In this document: positions 25,688-34,898 of the stretch, piece after piece | How positions within the stretch are numbered: the stretch's first letter is position 1 | How the letters are laid out: each line of letters starts with the position of its first letter | Assembly (NCBI GenBank): GCA_017880865.1 | Contig: JADGRL010000003.1 | Location: 62,001-126,000, forward strand | Source of the DNA: Gallionella sp. | GTDB taxonomy: Bacteria > Pseudomonadota > Gammaproteobacteria > Burkholderiales > Gallionellaceae | Direction of reading: 5' to 3' | Length of the DNA stretch: 64,000 bases | Notes under the pieces: generated by a model | What the model saw: only the letters and a program-made list of their open reading frames with translations | Databases searched by the model: none | Told to the model about the DNA's origin: nothing | Position numbers and translations under genes: made by a program

Positions 25688-26781
25688 TCCACACTCCGCA
25701 TTCTCAATTCCGCATTCGATTTGTTCAACACTCCGAACTCCGCATTCAGCATTGCTTCCAGTGCCGGTGCGATTTGTTCCAGCGGCAGTATGTGCAGCAC
25801 TGCACCCAGTTCCACAGCTACCTTGGGCATGCCATATATCACACTGCTGGCCTCGTCCTGAGCGATGGTAATGCCGCCCGCTGCGGCGATGCTCGCCATG
25901 CCCTCGGCGCCGTCACGTCCCATCCCCGTCAGCAGCACGCCCACCGCACCGGCGCCGAAACAATGTGCCGCCGCGCGCATGGTGATGGTCACCGAGGGGC
26001 GGTGGCAGTCGAGGGGCGCTGCCAGAGAAAGTGCGAAGCGTCCGCCATCGTCCAATTCCAGATGAGCATCCTCGGGTGCGAAATAAACCACGCCCGCTTG
26101 CGGTGTCTCGCCGTGTGCTGCCTTGCGTACCGGCAGCGGGCTAACCTCGTTCAGCCACGTCACCATCTCAGACAAAAAATTGCTGCCGATGTGCTGAACG
26201 CACACTATCGGTACTGGGAAAGTGGCAGGCAAGTGTGCCAAAATTTCGTGCAGGGCTTGCGGGCCGCCGGTGGAGGCACCGATCACCACCATACGCACCG
26301 GGGTTTGTGGTCGGGGCATAATGATAGGCTTTGAAGCAAGTTTTGCGGCGGGTGTGCCGCGCGCGTTATTTTTTCGCCGAAAGACATGCACCCCGGCCAG
26401 AATGCGTATCTTGTGGGCCAGTTCATGTGCCAGTTTGTCCATGTCGACATTAAGTATGTCGCGCGGCTTTGAGTAAACATCTACCGCTCCCGCTTCAAGC
26501 AGCCGGAAAATATTGGGCGAACCTGGTTCCACCGCGACGCTCACCACCAGAATCGGGCGCGGATAATTGGCCATGACCTCGCGGATGAATTCCAACCCGT
26601 CCATCACTGGCATGTACAGGTCGGTACAGATCACCTCGGGGTTCAAGTACGGCACCAGTTCGAGCGCCTCCCTGCCATCGGCGGCGGTGCCCACTACCTG
26701 AATTTCGGGTGAGCGGGACAGCAGGCGTTGCAGGATATGCAGCACGATGGGGGAATCATCTACCAGCAATACGCGGATCAT
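25684..26781 (-). CDS. cheB: Chemotaxis protein-glutamate methylesterase CheB (WspF-like)
   Basis: Removes methyl groups from MCPs. The 365-residue protein has a receiver (Asp54 in CTDLYMP) and a methylesterase domain with Ser170 (VIGASTGGPQ), His197 (VQHIGSNF) and the Asp in LLTGMGRDGAEGM. The start is ATG 26781, overlapping the cheA stop as ATGA; the longer frame is antisense-like to cheA and rejected. The last ~20 residues (NAEFGVLNKSNAELRMRSVE) are encoded by GCGGAAT-type repeat sequence rather than by normal cheB sequence. Confidence 0.92.
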   Translation of the reverse strand: MIRVLLVDDSPIVLHILQRLLSRSPEIQVVGTAADGREALELVPYLNPEVICTDLYMPVMDGLEFIREVMANYPRPILVVSVAVEPGSPNIFRLLEAGAVDVYSKPRDILNVDMDKLAHELAHKIRILAGVHVFRRKNNARGTPAAKLASKPIIMPRPQTPVRMVVIGASTGGPQALHEILAHLPATFPVPIVCVQHIGSNFLSEMVTWLNEVSPLPVRKAAHGETPQAGVVYFAPEDAHLELDDGGRFALSLAAPLDCHRPSVTITMRAAAHCFGAGAVGVLLTGMGRDGAEGMASIAAAGGITIAQDEASSVIYGMPKVAVELGAVLHILPLEQIAPALEAMLNAEFGVLNKSNAELRMRSVE

Positions 26782-29006
26782 ATTAATCTCTTTAAAGTTT
26801 CCAGCAGCACGCGCTGGTCGAATGAGGGCTTGGGGATATAGGCATTGGCGCCGACTTCCAAGCCGCGCCGCTTGTCCTCGTCGGAAGAAAGCGCGGTCAC
26901 CAGTATCACCGGCAGGTCTTTGTAACGCGGTTCCTTGCGGATGCGGGCAGTGAGCATGAGTCCGTCCATGTTGGGCATGTTGATGTCCGATACCACTGCG
27001 GCGAAGGAATGGCGACCGAGCGCATTGAGGGCATCCAACCCATCCTCTGCGGCGACCACCTCGTATCCGGCATCTTCGAGGATGCGTTTTTCCATGGCGC
27101 GCACCAGCGCCGAATCCTCCACCAGCAGGATGGCGATCTTGGCCGCAGCAGCAACCCGCTCCGACTTTGTCTCGCTCGGTACGGAGGCAAGCTTGTGTGC
27201 AGAGCGCAGCAGATCGGCGGGGTTCAGCACCGCACAAATCTCACCGCTGCCCAGTATGGTCAGGCCGGAAACGTTGCGCACCCGAGTGAGTAGCGCGCCC
27301 AGCGGTTTGGCTACCACCTCTTCTTCGTCCAGAAATTCGTCCACCCGCAATCCCAATCGTTCATCGCCCACTTGAATCACGATGCACACGGTTTCGCTGC
27401 CCCGATTTCCGGCGGGCAATGCCAGTAGATCGGCGAGGCTCGGAGCGATCACTGGTTGCCCGTCCAGCTTGATGGCGGGGCGGCCGTCGAGGATAAAAAT
27501 ATCTTCCTCGCACACGCGCAGTAAGGAATGCACGAATTCAATCGGCAGCCCATACAGACGATCGCCCACGCCGACCAGCAGCAGGCGTGTGGTGGCTAGG
27601 CTCAACGGCAGGTGTATCTGCATCGCCGTACCCTGCTGCGATGAGGATTCCATGCGTATGTCGCCCTTGAGGCGCTCCACGGTGACCCGCACCACGTCCA
27701 ACCCAACACCACGCCCAGACAGCTCGGTGACGAAGGTGCTGGTGGAGAAACCGGGCAAAAAAATCAGTTGTTGCAATTGCGCCGGGGTCATGGCGGCGAG
27801 CGTGGTCTCGTCGTGCAGCCCGTGCTTCAGCGCTACCTGCCTGATTGCTTCCATATCTAGGCCACGACCATCGTCGCGCACCTCTAGCCGCACGCCACTG
27901 CCTTCCCGCACCGCGCGCAGCCGCACCACGCCGCCGCGCGGCTTGCCTTGCCGCTCGCGCTCAGGCTGCGGTTCGATACCGTGGTCAAGGGCGTTGCGCA
28001 GCAAGTGCATCAGCGGGTCTTTCATTTCTTCGAGGATGCGCTTGTCCACACTGATCTCCCCGCCTTCGATCACCAGTTCTACCTCCTTGCCCTGCTGTTT
28101 GGCGAGATCGCGCACCATGCGCGGGAACAGCGCAAACAGGGTGGACAGCGGCAGTAGGCGGGCGGCATGCACATGCTCTTCCAGCGTATTAGCCGTAGTT
28201 TCCAGCCTCGCGCCATCTTCGTAGAAAGCATCGCGCGCTACCCTGATCCGGCTACCGAGCTGCGCCAACACTTCGTTTTCGGCGCGCAGTGCCTCGCTCG
28301 TCCTAGCATCGACTTCAACCCCGCGCAGCATGGACTGAAATTTCCTGCGGCTGCGTTCCAGCATCGTCCATTGTTCCAACAGATCATCCATCAGCAACAA
28401 CCGGTGTTGCCCACGCCCCTCGATCACGCTGAGTTCACCCACCAAGGTGAGCAGATCATCCAGCTTGCGTGTTTCCACCCGCACAGTTTCAATGCGGAAC
28501 GGCTCGCCAGTAGTTGGGGTCGGTTTGTCTGGAGTTGAAGCTATTTCGGATTGTCCATTAGCCGGTGTACCATCAGCGAAATCAAAAAGTTGTAGGTCGG
28601 GTTTCAACCCGACATCTCGGGCTAAAGCCCGACCTACGCCTAATGAATAATCCGTGGTTATGGCGCTACTCGCTCCGTCAGGCGCACCGCTGAGTGCCTC
28701 CTCTACCAGCTTACGCAAATCACCCAGCACGATAGTCATGCGCTCGATCACATTCGGAGTGAGCGGCGTCTCGCCCTTGCGCGCCGTGTTCAGGATAGTT
28801 TCCAAACCATGTGCGGCAGCCTCGATTTTGGACAGCCCCAACATGCGTGCCGCACCCTTCAGGTTGTGGGATTCGCGGAACACTTCTTCCAGCAATGGTT
28901 GGTTGGCGGGAGTTTTTTCCAGACGCAGCAAACCGTCGTCGAGACGCGCGAGATGCTCCGCGCTTTCCGCCTTGAAAAGTTGAGCCAGTTCCTTGTCGTC
29001 AATCAT
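26778..29006 (-). CDS. Hybrid chemotaxis histidine kinase CheA-REC (WspE-like)
   Basis: 742 residues: Hpt domain (His47 in ESHNLKGAARML), short linker, dimerisation P3, HATPase (NALDHGIEP, DDGRGLD, GRGVGLDVV), CheW-like regulatory domain and C-terminal receiver (VVSDINMPNMDGL, with Lys in YIPKP). This is the WspE layout rather than classical CheA. Part of the Hpt-P3 linker, about residues 124-138 (GVGRALARDVGLKPD), is encoded by a REP-like palindrome that has inserted in frame. The kinase should feed CheB, its own receiver and the adjacent response regulator. Confidence 0.93.
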   Translation of the reverse strand: MIDDKELAQLFKAESAEHLARLDDGLLRLEKTPANQPLLEEVFRESHNLKGAARMLGLSKIEAAAHGLETILNTARKGETPLTPNVIERMTIVLGDLRKLVEEALSGAPDGASSAITTDYSLGVGRALARDVGLKPDLQLFDFADGTPANGQSEIASTPDKPTPTTGEPFRIETVRVETRKLDDLLTLVGELSVIEGRGQHRLLLMDDLLEQWTMLERSRRKFQSMLRGVEVDARTSEALRAENEVLAQLGSRIRVARDAFYEDGARLETTANTLEEHVHAARLLPLSTLFALFPRMVRDLAKQQGKEVELVIEGGEISVDKRILEEMKDPLMHLLRNALDHGIEPQPERERQGKPRGGVVRLRAVREGSGVRLEVRDDGRGLDMEAIRQVALKHGLHDETTLAAMTPAQLQQLIFLPGFSTSTFVTELSGRGVGLDVVRVTVERLKGDIRMESSSQQGTAMQIHLPLSLATTRLLLVGVGDRLYGLPIEFVHSLLRVCEEDIFILDGRPAIKLDGQPVIAPSLADLLALPAGNRGSETVCIVIQVGDERLGLRVDEFLDEEEVVAKPLGALLTRVRNVSGLTILGSGEICAVLNPADLLRSAHKLASVPSETKSERVAAAAKIAILLVEDSALVRAMEKRILEDAGYEVVAAEDGLDALNALGRHSFAAVVSDINMPNMDGLMLTARIRKEPRYKDLPVILVTALSSDEDKRRGLEVGANAYIPKPSFDQRVLLETLKRLI
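28592..28637. repeat. REP-like palindrome inside the cheA coding frame
   Basis: Outer arms GTAGGTCGGG and CCCGACCTAC enclose two smaller inverted pairs. The same family occurs between genes at 58108-58131. Here it is read through in frame in the kinase linker. Confidence 0.85.
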
Positions 29007-29061
29007 ATTGATTGCAGAATGATGGGGTGCGGAGTGCGGAATTTTCCACTCCGCATTCCTG

Positions 29062-30531
29062 TCACGCTATCGCCTTAAGACTTACCGCTGCTTCGTTTAA
29101 TTTCTGTATCCCGATTTTGGTTTGGCTGATACCGGCGGCGGTCTCCTTGGCACCGGTGGCAATGCTGTTGGTCGCTTCCACCACCTGAATGAAGGCGGCG
29201 GACTGCTGTCTGGCGTTGAGCATCACCTGCTGGGAGTTCTCGTTGACGCTGCCCGCCATGCCGGACAGGTTATTGAACAGCTCGGCTACCTTTTGCGCCA
29301 GTTGCATCACCTCACTCACGGTGCGGGCGCCTTCCTCGGTCATCATGATCGAGGAATGGGTCGATTTCTGGATGTCTGCCACCAGTACCGTGGCCTGCTC
29401 GGCGGACTTCTTGGTCTGGTCGGCGAGCTTGCGCACTTCGCTCGCCACCAAGGCGAAGCCTTTGCCGTGTTCACCTGCACGGACGGCTTCCACTGCGGCA
29501 TTCATGGCCAGCATGTTGATTTGCCCGGATAAGTCCTTGACCAGCGTGGCGATGCTGCCAATCTGGCCGGTCTGCTCGCCCAAGCGCAAAATCTGATCGG
29601 ACATGGCGGCAATCTTGTCCTTGAGACTACCCATCGCCACCACCGTCTGATGGGTGATTTCGCCGCCCTGCACCGTCGCCGCGCTGGCTTTTTCCGCAAC
29701 GAGAGCCGCGTTCGCCGCCTGCTCCGCCGATTGGCGTGAAGAGGCGGATAGTTCGGTGACGGTGGCGGAAGTCTCGTTGGCTGCTGCCGACTGCTGGCTG
29801 GCGGTGCGCTCGTGCTCCTCCATGGTGACGAGTATCTCGTTTGTGGACGAAGAGATGGCAGCTATCGCTTCATTGACCGGAAGCATGAACTGACTGATGA
29901 CATTACGCCTGATAAAAAAGAAAATATACAGCCCGGTAGCGAATGCTGCAAAAGTCCCGCCCGCAACAAACCAGGTTGATAAGCTTTGAGCGGTATTCGC
30001 CTCCTGCGCTCTTTGTTCAAGCAGGTTGCTCTCCTCAAGATTCATTTCATCAACCGCCGCACGGATGCTATCCATGGTCTTTTTACCCTTTCCCGCTACC
30101 ACGTAATCCCGCGCCTCAGTTTTCTTGCCGGCTTTTTGTAAATTAAGAGCTTGCGCCATCTCCTCAAACTTCTGTTGGGTTAAATCGCCTATAACCTTCA
30201 GCCGCTGAATCTGCACCGGATTGTCTTTGATTAGTTCAAGGGTGGCTTTATGGTTTTCTGAAATCGTACGTAGCGCATTTGTGTAGGGTTCAAGATATTC
30301 TTCTTTCTCGGTATATAAAAACCCGCGTTGACCCGTCTCGGCATTCGTTAATTCAGCCGTTATATTTTCCAAATGCAATTTAACATTGTAGGTGTGCGAA
30401 ACCCAGGACAAGTTATCAGCCAATTTATGCATGGTCCAAAATATGGAGGCACCATTGACAAGGATTAATATCAAAATCACCATGAAACCAATCCGAATAA
30501 TTTTATTAAGACTTACCTGTTTTATAGCCAT
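29062..30531 (-). CDS. Methyl-accepting chemotaxis protein with CHASE3-type sensor
   Basis: 489-residue receptor: TM1 (about 10-30), periplasmic four-helix bundle with TNAETGQRGFLYTEKEEYLEPY typical of CHASE3, TM2 (about 187-207), short HAMP-less linker and a signalling domain with the hairpin tip VKDLSGQINMLAMNAAVEAVRAGEHGKGFALVASEVRKLAD. GGAGG precedes the ATG. The ligand is unknown. It feeds the CheW-CheA system of this operon. Confidence 0.93.
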   Translation of the reverse strand: MAIKQVSLNKIIRIGFMVILILILVNGASIFWTMHKLADNLSWVSHTYNVKLHLENITAELTNAETGQRGFLYTEKEEYLEPYTNALRTISENHKATLELIKDNPVQIQRLKVIGDLTQQKFEEMAQALNLQKAGKKTEARDYVVAGKGKKTMDSIRAAVDEMNLEESNLLEQRAQEANTAQSLSTWFVAGGTFAAFATGLYIFFFIRRNVISQFMLPVNEAIAAISSSTNEILVTMEEHERTASQQSAAANETSATVTELSASSRQSAEQAANAALVAEKASAATVQGGEITHQTVVAMGSLKDKIAAMSDQILRLGEQTGQIGSIATLVKDLSGQINMLAMNAAVEAVRAGEHGKGFALVASEVRKLADQTKKSAEQATVLVADIQKSTHSSIMMTEEGARTVSEVMQLAQKVAELFNNLSGMAGSVNENSQQVMLNARQQSAAFIQVVEATNSIATGAKETAAGISQTKIGIQKLNEAAVSLKAIA

Positions 30532-30566
30532 GACCCACCTCCAAATTATATTTATACTTGCCTGAA

Positions 30567-31634
30567 TTACACGATTTCATTAACGATCCACTCCTCCCGC
30601 GCCAGCAGCGCGGACAGGTTCAATACAGTTATCATCTTGTCGGCGTAAGGCGCGGTTCCCTTGACCTCTGCCGCATGTTGTTCGCGCAACGCGGGTGGTA
30701 GCGCCTGCAATTCTTCCTCACGCAAATAAATTACGTCATGCACCTGATCCACCGCCACGCCCACCGCCTGCTCGACCAAGCCTGTGCCGAGCCTGATCGA
30801 AGCACGGACGATCACGGCTTTGTCGCTGCTCTGCGTCGCACGCGGCAGGTTGAGCGCGGCGCGCAGATCTAACAGCGTGAATAGATTGCCGCGCAGACTC
30901 ATGGCACCGAGGATGTGCGGCGGACAGCAGGGAATCGGGCAGGGGCGGACGATGTCGCGGAATTCCTGTACCGCATCGAGTTCAATGCCGAAGTATTGGC
31001 CGCCCAGCACCACCACTGCCAATGCGAGGCGTACACCTTCTTCATCGGTAGCGACTTCCATGAGCGCCTTGGCGCGTGCGCGGAAAACAGAGTGTTGTTC
31101 CGGCGTGGCTTGTGGGCAAAAGTGGTGGGCGGGAGACAGCTGCTCCGTATCCGTCTCCGCCAATTCTTGCGGCAGATGCATCAGTTGTCGCGCATCCAGC
31201 AACGTTACCTGACGCGCATCCAATAACATCACGATGTCGTCGCCCACTCGCACTTGTGCTTCAACCAAGGGGGGATCGACAGGAGCGTCCACAACAAATT
31301 TCGGCGGAGCTTGAATGGCTTCAGCGGAAAGCTCGATCACCTCGCGCACCTCGCTGACAATCAGCCCCATCAGACACTGATCCAGTTCCAGTACCACGAT
31401 TTGATCGCTGAGGCGATAAGGCCGGGCCGGATGACCGAAGCGCAGATTGAGGTCGGTGACGGGAATGATCTGACCACGCAGGCTGAAGATACCGACGATG
31501 TAAGGCGGTGCTTCCTCGACCGGAGTCAGCTTGGGCAACCAGACGGATTCACGCACTAGCGTGGCGTCCACGCCGAAACGCACTTCGTCCAGATCAAAAA
31601 TCAGTAAGGTGCGGGTGGGGGCAACGTTCATCAT
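30567..31634 (-). CDS. Double CheW-domain adaptor protein
   Basis: 355 residues containing two CheW domains in tandem: one about 8-150 (LLIFDLDEVRFGV, IVGIFSLRGQIIPVTDLNLRFG) and one about 205-350 (LALAVVVLGGQYFGIELDAVQE, ILGAMSLRGNLFTLLDLRAAL). It couples receptor to kinase. One fused gene may replace the two CheWs (WspB and WspD) of Wsp systems. It is the first gene of the chemosensory operon; a TATAAT on this strand at 31744-31749 is a possible -10. Confidence 0.9.
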   Translation of the reverse strand: MMNVAPTRTLLIFDLDEVRFGVDATLVRESVWLPKLTPVEEAPPYIVGIFSLRGQIIPVTDLNLRFGHPARPYRLSDQIVVLELDQCLMGLIVSEVREVIELSAEAIQAPPKFVVDAPVDPPLVEAQVRVGDDIVMLLDARQVTLLDARQLMHLPQELAETDTEQLSPAHHFCPQATPEQHSVFRARAKALMEVATDEEGVRLALAVVVLGGQYFGIELDAVQEFRDIVRPCPIPCCPPHILGAMSLRGNLFTLLDLRAALNLPRATQSSDKAVIVRASIRLGTGLVEQAVGVAVDQVHDVIYLREEELQALPPALREQHAAEVKGTAPYADKMITVLNLSALLAREEWIVNEIV

Positions 31635-31915
31635 TAAGCTATGCCGGTTGAGTTAATGGTTGCCGCAGGTTTTAATGTTATGAAATTGCCAACGATTATT
31701 CTCTGCGCTGGCGCGCACAGTGGCATTCCGATAAAGCAGTTCAATTATAGCGCCGCCAGCCTGAACTCGCCCAAAATATATGGCAGATCATGCAAAATCT
31801 TCTAATCTTGATTGGCTGGAATTGGCACGCTGTTGCCGGTCATGAACGACCGCAATATTGCTGCATATTTTACGCGTCGACAGTCAGCAAATGGCACAAA
31901 GTAGAATCTCGAATG

Positions 31916-32956
31916 TCAGCTCACCGCCACACGCGCCGCGCCCGTTTTCATCATGCCGATCACCGCTGCCTGCGCGAACCCGGCATCCTTGAAGGCCGAC
32001 AACACCGCCTCTACAGTATCCGGCGCAACGGCCACCAATAGCCCGCCGCTGGTTTGCGCATCGGCCAGCACACGGCGCTGCCAATTGTCCAGATGCGATG
32101 CGAAATCCACTTCATGGCCGTAGCTGGCCAGATTGCGGTCGATCGCGCCGGGGCCATAGCCCAGCTTAGCCAATGGCAGCGCTTCGGACAAAATTGGAAC
32201 TTGGTCGAAGTTCAGCTCGGCACCCAAACCCGAGCCGCGACACATTTCCAGCAAGTGGCCGAGCAGGCCGAAGCCGGTCACATCGGTCAACGCATGTACG
32301 GCTTGAAGGTCAGATAGTTTGCTGCCCACCGTGTTGAGCTGGGTCGTGGTGGCGATCATCTGCGCGTAACCATAGTCTGACAGCGCGTTCTTCTTCAGCG
32401 CGGCAGCCAACACGCCAACACCCAGCCCCTTGCCGAGTATCAGCACGTCGCCCGCCTGTGCGCTGCTGTTCTTCTTGAGCTTGTCGGGATGCACGATTCC
32501 GATCGCCACCAGCCCGTAGATCGGCTCGACCGAATCGATCGAATGCCCGCCCGCCAGCGGGATTCCGGCAGCTTTGCACACCGACTCACCGCCTTGCAAA
32601 ATCGCGCGTATCGTCTCGACCGGCAGCTTGTTGATCGGCATGCCGACGATCGCCAGCGCCATGATAGGCGTGCCGCCCATCGCATACACGTCGGACAGCG
32701 CGTTGGTCGCGGCGATGCGCCCGAAGTCAAACGGATCATCGACGATGGGCATGAAAAAATCGGTGGTCGCGATGATCGCCTGCTGGTCGTTCAGGCGGTA
32801 CACCGCCGCGTCGTCGCTGGTCTCCGTGCCGACCAGCAGATTGGCGAACGGGAGTTTTTCTTTGGCTACTCCTAAAATTTCCTGCAACAGGGCGGGCGCT
32901 ATTTTGCAGCCGCAGCCGCCACCGTGCGACAATTGGGTTAACTTCACTTCGGACAC
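31916..32956 (-). CDS. selD: Selenophosphate synthase SelD (Cys form)
   Basis: Makes selenophosphate from selenide and ATP. The 346-residue protein has the active-site loop LSHGGGCGCKIAP with Cys where some homologues carry Sec, then TTDFFMPIVDDPFDFGRIAATNALSDVYAMGG and later LTDVTGFGLLGH. The start is GTG 32956 with AGAGG just upstream; it matches the family start (VKLTQLSHG), whereas ATG 33037 would run through selU. It is divergent from selU with only 16 bp between start codons. Confidence 0.92.
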   Translation of the reverse strand: MSEVKLTQLSHGGGCGCKIAPALLQEILGVAKEKLPFANLLVGTETSDDAAVYRLNDQQAIIATTDFFMPIVDDPFDFGRIAATNALSDVYAMGGTPIMALAIVGMPINKLPVETIRAILQGGESVCKAAGIPLAGGHSIDSVEPIYGLVAIGIVHPDKLKKNSSAQAGDVLILGKGLGVGVLAAALKKNALSDYGYAQMIATTTQLNTVGSKLSDLQAVHALTDVTGFGLLGHLLEMCRGSGLGAELNFDQVPILSEALPLAKLGYGPGAIDRNLASYGHEVDFASHLDNWQRRVLADAQTSGGLLVAVAPDTVEAVLSAFKDAGFAQAAVIGMMKTGAARVAVS

Positions 32957-32972
32957 GACTACCTCTTTAATA

Positions 32973-34007
32973 ATGCTGTTCAGAACCGCGAACTTATCAC
33001 AGCTAGACCAATTTGACGAAATTATCGACGTGCGCACCCCGCAGGAATTCGCTGAGGATCATATTCCCGGCGCGATCAATTGCCCGGTGCTCACCGACGA
33101 AGAGCGCATCACGGTCGGCACGCTATACAAACAAGTGTCGCCGTTCGAGGCGCGCAAAGTCGGCGCGGCGCTGATCGCGAAAAACATCGCGCACCATCTG
33201 GAGACGCGCTTTCACAGCCACCCTAAATCATGGCGGCCGCTGATCTACTGCTGGCGCGGCGGACAGCGCAGCGGCGCGATGAGCATCATTCTGGCCCAGG
33301 TTGGCTGGGCGGCGCACAAGCTGGAAGGCGGCTACAAGACTTACCGGCGCGATGTGCTGGATAAGCTGGAGGCGCTGCCGCAGAGCCTCACCTTTAAAGT
33401 CGTGTGCGGCCCCACCGGTTCGGGCAAGAGCCGTTTGCTCACCGCGCTGGCTGATAGCGACCACCAAGTCCTCGATCTGGAAATGCTGGCGCAACATCGC
33501 GGCTCGGTGTTGGGCAGATTACCCGGGCAAGCCCAACCTTCGCAAAAACTTTTCGATAGCGTACTGCTGCTGGCTTTGCAAAAACTCGACCCGGCTCGCC
33601 CCGTCTACGTGGAAGCGGAAAGCAACAAGATCGGCCTGATCACGCTGCCCCCTGCCCTGATCGCCGCGATGCACGCCAGCGCATGCCTGATGGTGGAAAC
33701 GCCGCTGGATACACGCGTCGCCGGGCTGCTCGAAGATTATCGCCATTACCTGGCCGATCCAGAAATGTTAATCGCGCATCTGGAGTCTCTGCACCGTTTT
33801 CATGGCGCCAAACAGCTGGAACACTGGAATGCGCTGATTCACGCCGGAGACTTCGCAGCGATGGTCGCGGAACTGCTCACGCTGCATTACGACCCCAGCT
33901 ATTTCCGCGCAACCTCCAGGCATTACGCGCATCTCGACAGCGCACAGCGCGTCCCGCTGGTCAGCCTCTCACCAGAGGCACTGAAAGAAATCGCGAAGGG
34001 TTTGTAG
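32973..34007 (+). CDS. selU: tRNA 2-selenouridine synthase SelU/MnmH
   Basis: Replaces sulfur by selenium in 2-thiouridine of tRNA wobble positions using selenophosphate. 344 residues: rhodanese domain (about 1-125; EIIDVRTPQEFAEDHIPGAIN, active Cys in YCWRGGQRSGAM) and a P-loop domain (GPTGSGKSRLL). With selD it makes a complete SeU pathway. No selA or selB is in the window. Confidence 0.93.
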   Translation: MLFRTANLSQLDQFDEIIDVRTPQEFAEDHIPGAINCPVLTDEERITVGTLYKQVSPFEARKVGAALIAKNIAHHLETRFHSHPKSWRPLIYCWRGGQRSGAMSIILAQVGWAAHKLEGGYKTYRRDVLDKLEALPQSLTFKVVCGPTGSGKSRLLTALADSDHQVLDLEMLAQHRGSVLGRLPGQAQPSQKLFDSVLLLALQKLDPARPVYVEAESNKIGLITLPPALIAAMHASACLMVETPLDTRVAGLLEDYRHYLADPEMLIAHLESLHRFHGAKQLEHWNALIHAGDFAAMVAELLTLHYDPSYFRATSRHYAHLDSAQRVPLVSLSPEALKEIAKGL

Positions 34008-34016
34008 GGGCGAGCC

Positions 34017-34802
34017 CTACTCAGGGTCGAACAGCCACGCATCCATCGCCAGCATGCCGTAGGTCATCACATGATTCAGGCGCACCGCGCTGTCGACGTT
34101 GCTCGCCGCACCCAGCGCCACGAACAGCGGCAGCAGGTGTTCGTCGGTGGGATGATTCTGCACGGCATAGGGCGCAGCGGTGCGATATGCACCGAGCGCG
34201 TCCAGATCGCCTGCGGCAATTTTATTGTCGATCCAGTCACAGAACTCCGTCACCCAGTCCGGTGCGGGAACACCTTGCGGATGTTTGAACAGCGCTCGCA
34301 GATTGTGCGTGATCGAACCGCTGCCGATTATCAGCACGCCCTGCTCGCGCAACGGGCGCAGCGCGCGGCCCAGCGCGATGTGCCATGCCGGGTCACGGTC
34401 AGGCTGGAGTGAGAGTTGCGCGACCGGGATATCCGCTTTCGGATATATCAGACTCAGCGGCACCCAGGCACCGTGATCCAGCCCACGCGTGTCATGCTGC
34501 TGCACGGGAATTCCAACCTGCTGCAACGCGATCGCAACAGACTGCGCCAGCTCCGGCGCGCCGGGTGCGGGATATTTCAGCTGGTAGAGTTCCGCCGGAA
34601 AACCGTAGAAGTCGTGGATGGTTTCCGGCTGCACGACGCGACTGACGGTCGGGACGGGCGTATCCCAATGCGCCGAAATCACCAGAATGGCGGAGGGTTT
34701 GGGCAGTTGCTCACCCAGCTTGCGCCACGCCGCGCCGGTCTCGCCTGCGTCGAGCGGCAGTGTCGGTGCGCCATGTGATACGAATAGGACGGGCATTTTC
34801 AT
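34017..34802 (-). CDS. LigB-type extradiol dioxygenase (YgiD/DODA family)
   Basis: 261-residue non-heme metal enzyme that opens catechol-type rings, e.g. 4,5-DOPA extradiol dioxygenase. Metal-binding His residues are visible in FVSHGAPTLPL, SAHWDTPV and LDHGAWVP, with GSGSITHNLR later. ATG 34802 is chosen; TTG 34808 is the alternative. It converges on selU with a 9-bp gap. The native substrate is unknown. Confidence 0.88.
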   Translation of the reverse strand: MKMPVLFVSHGAPTLPLDAGETGAAWRKLGEQLPKPSAILVISAHWDTPVPTVSRVVQPETIHDFYGFPAELYQLKYPAPGAPELAQSVAIALQQVGIPVQQHDTRGLDHGAWVPLSLIYPKADIPVAQLSLQPDRDPAWHIALGRALRPLREQGVLIIGSGSITHNLRALFKHPQGVPAPDWVTEFCDWIDNKIAAGDLDALGAYRTAAPYAVQNHPTDEHLLPLFVALGAASNVDSAVRLNHVMTYGMLAMDAWLFDPE

Positions 34803-34898
34803 GGGCAAATGCTAACACGGCGAAGCCGAAACCTGAATACGGTATTCTGTACTAAAATACTAAGCATTATCGAATGACAACATCTACGCGAGGCAATC

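Noticed and set aside
26782-27237. N-terminal extension of the cheB frame
   Set aside because: It is antisense-like or out of frame over the cheA receiver; CheB begins cleanly at ATG 26781 with MIRVLLVDDS.
31828-31843. Sigma-54-like TGGCACGCTGTTGC
   Set aside because: Spacing between GG and GC is one base short, and no gene on that strand starts nearby.
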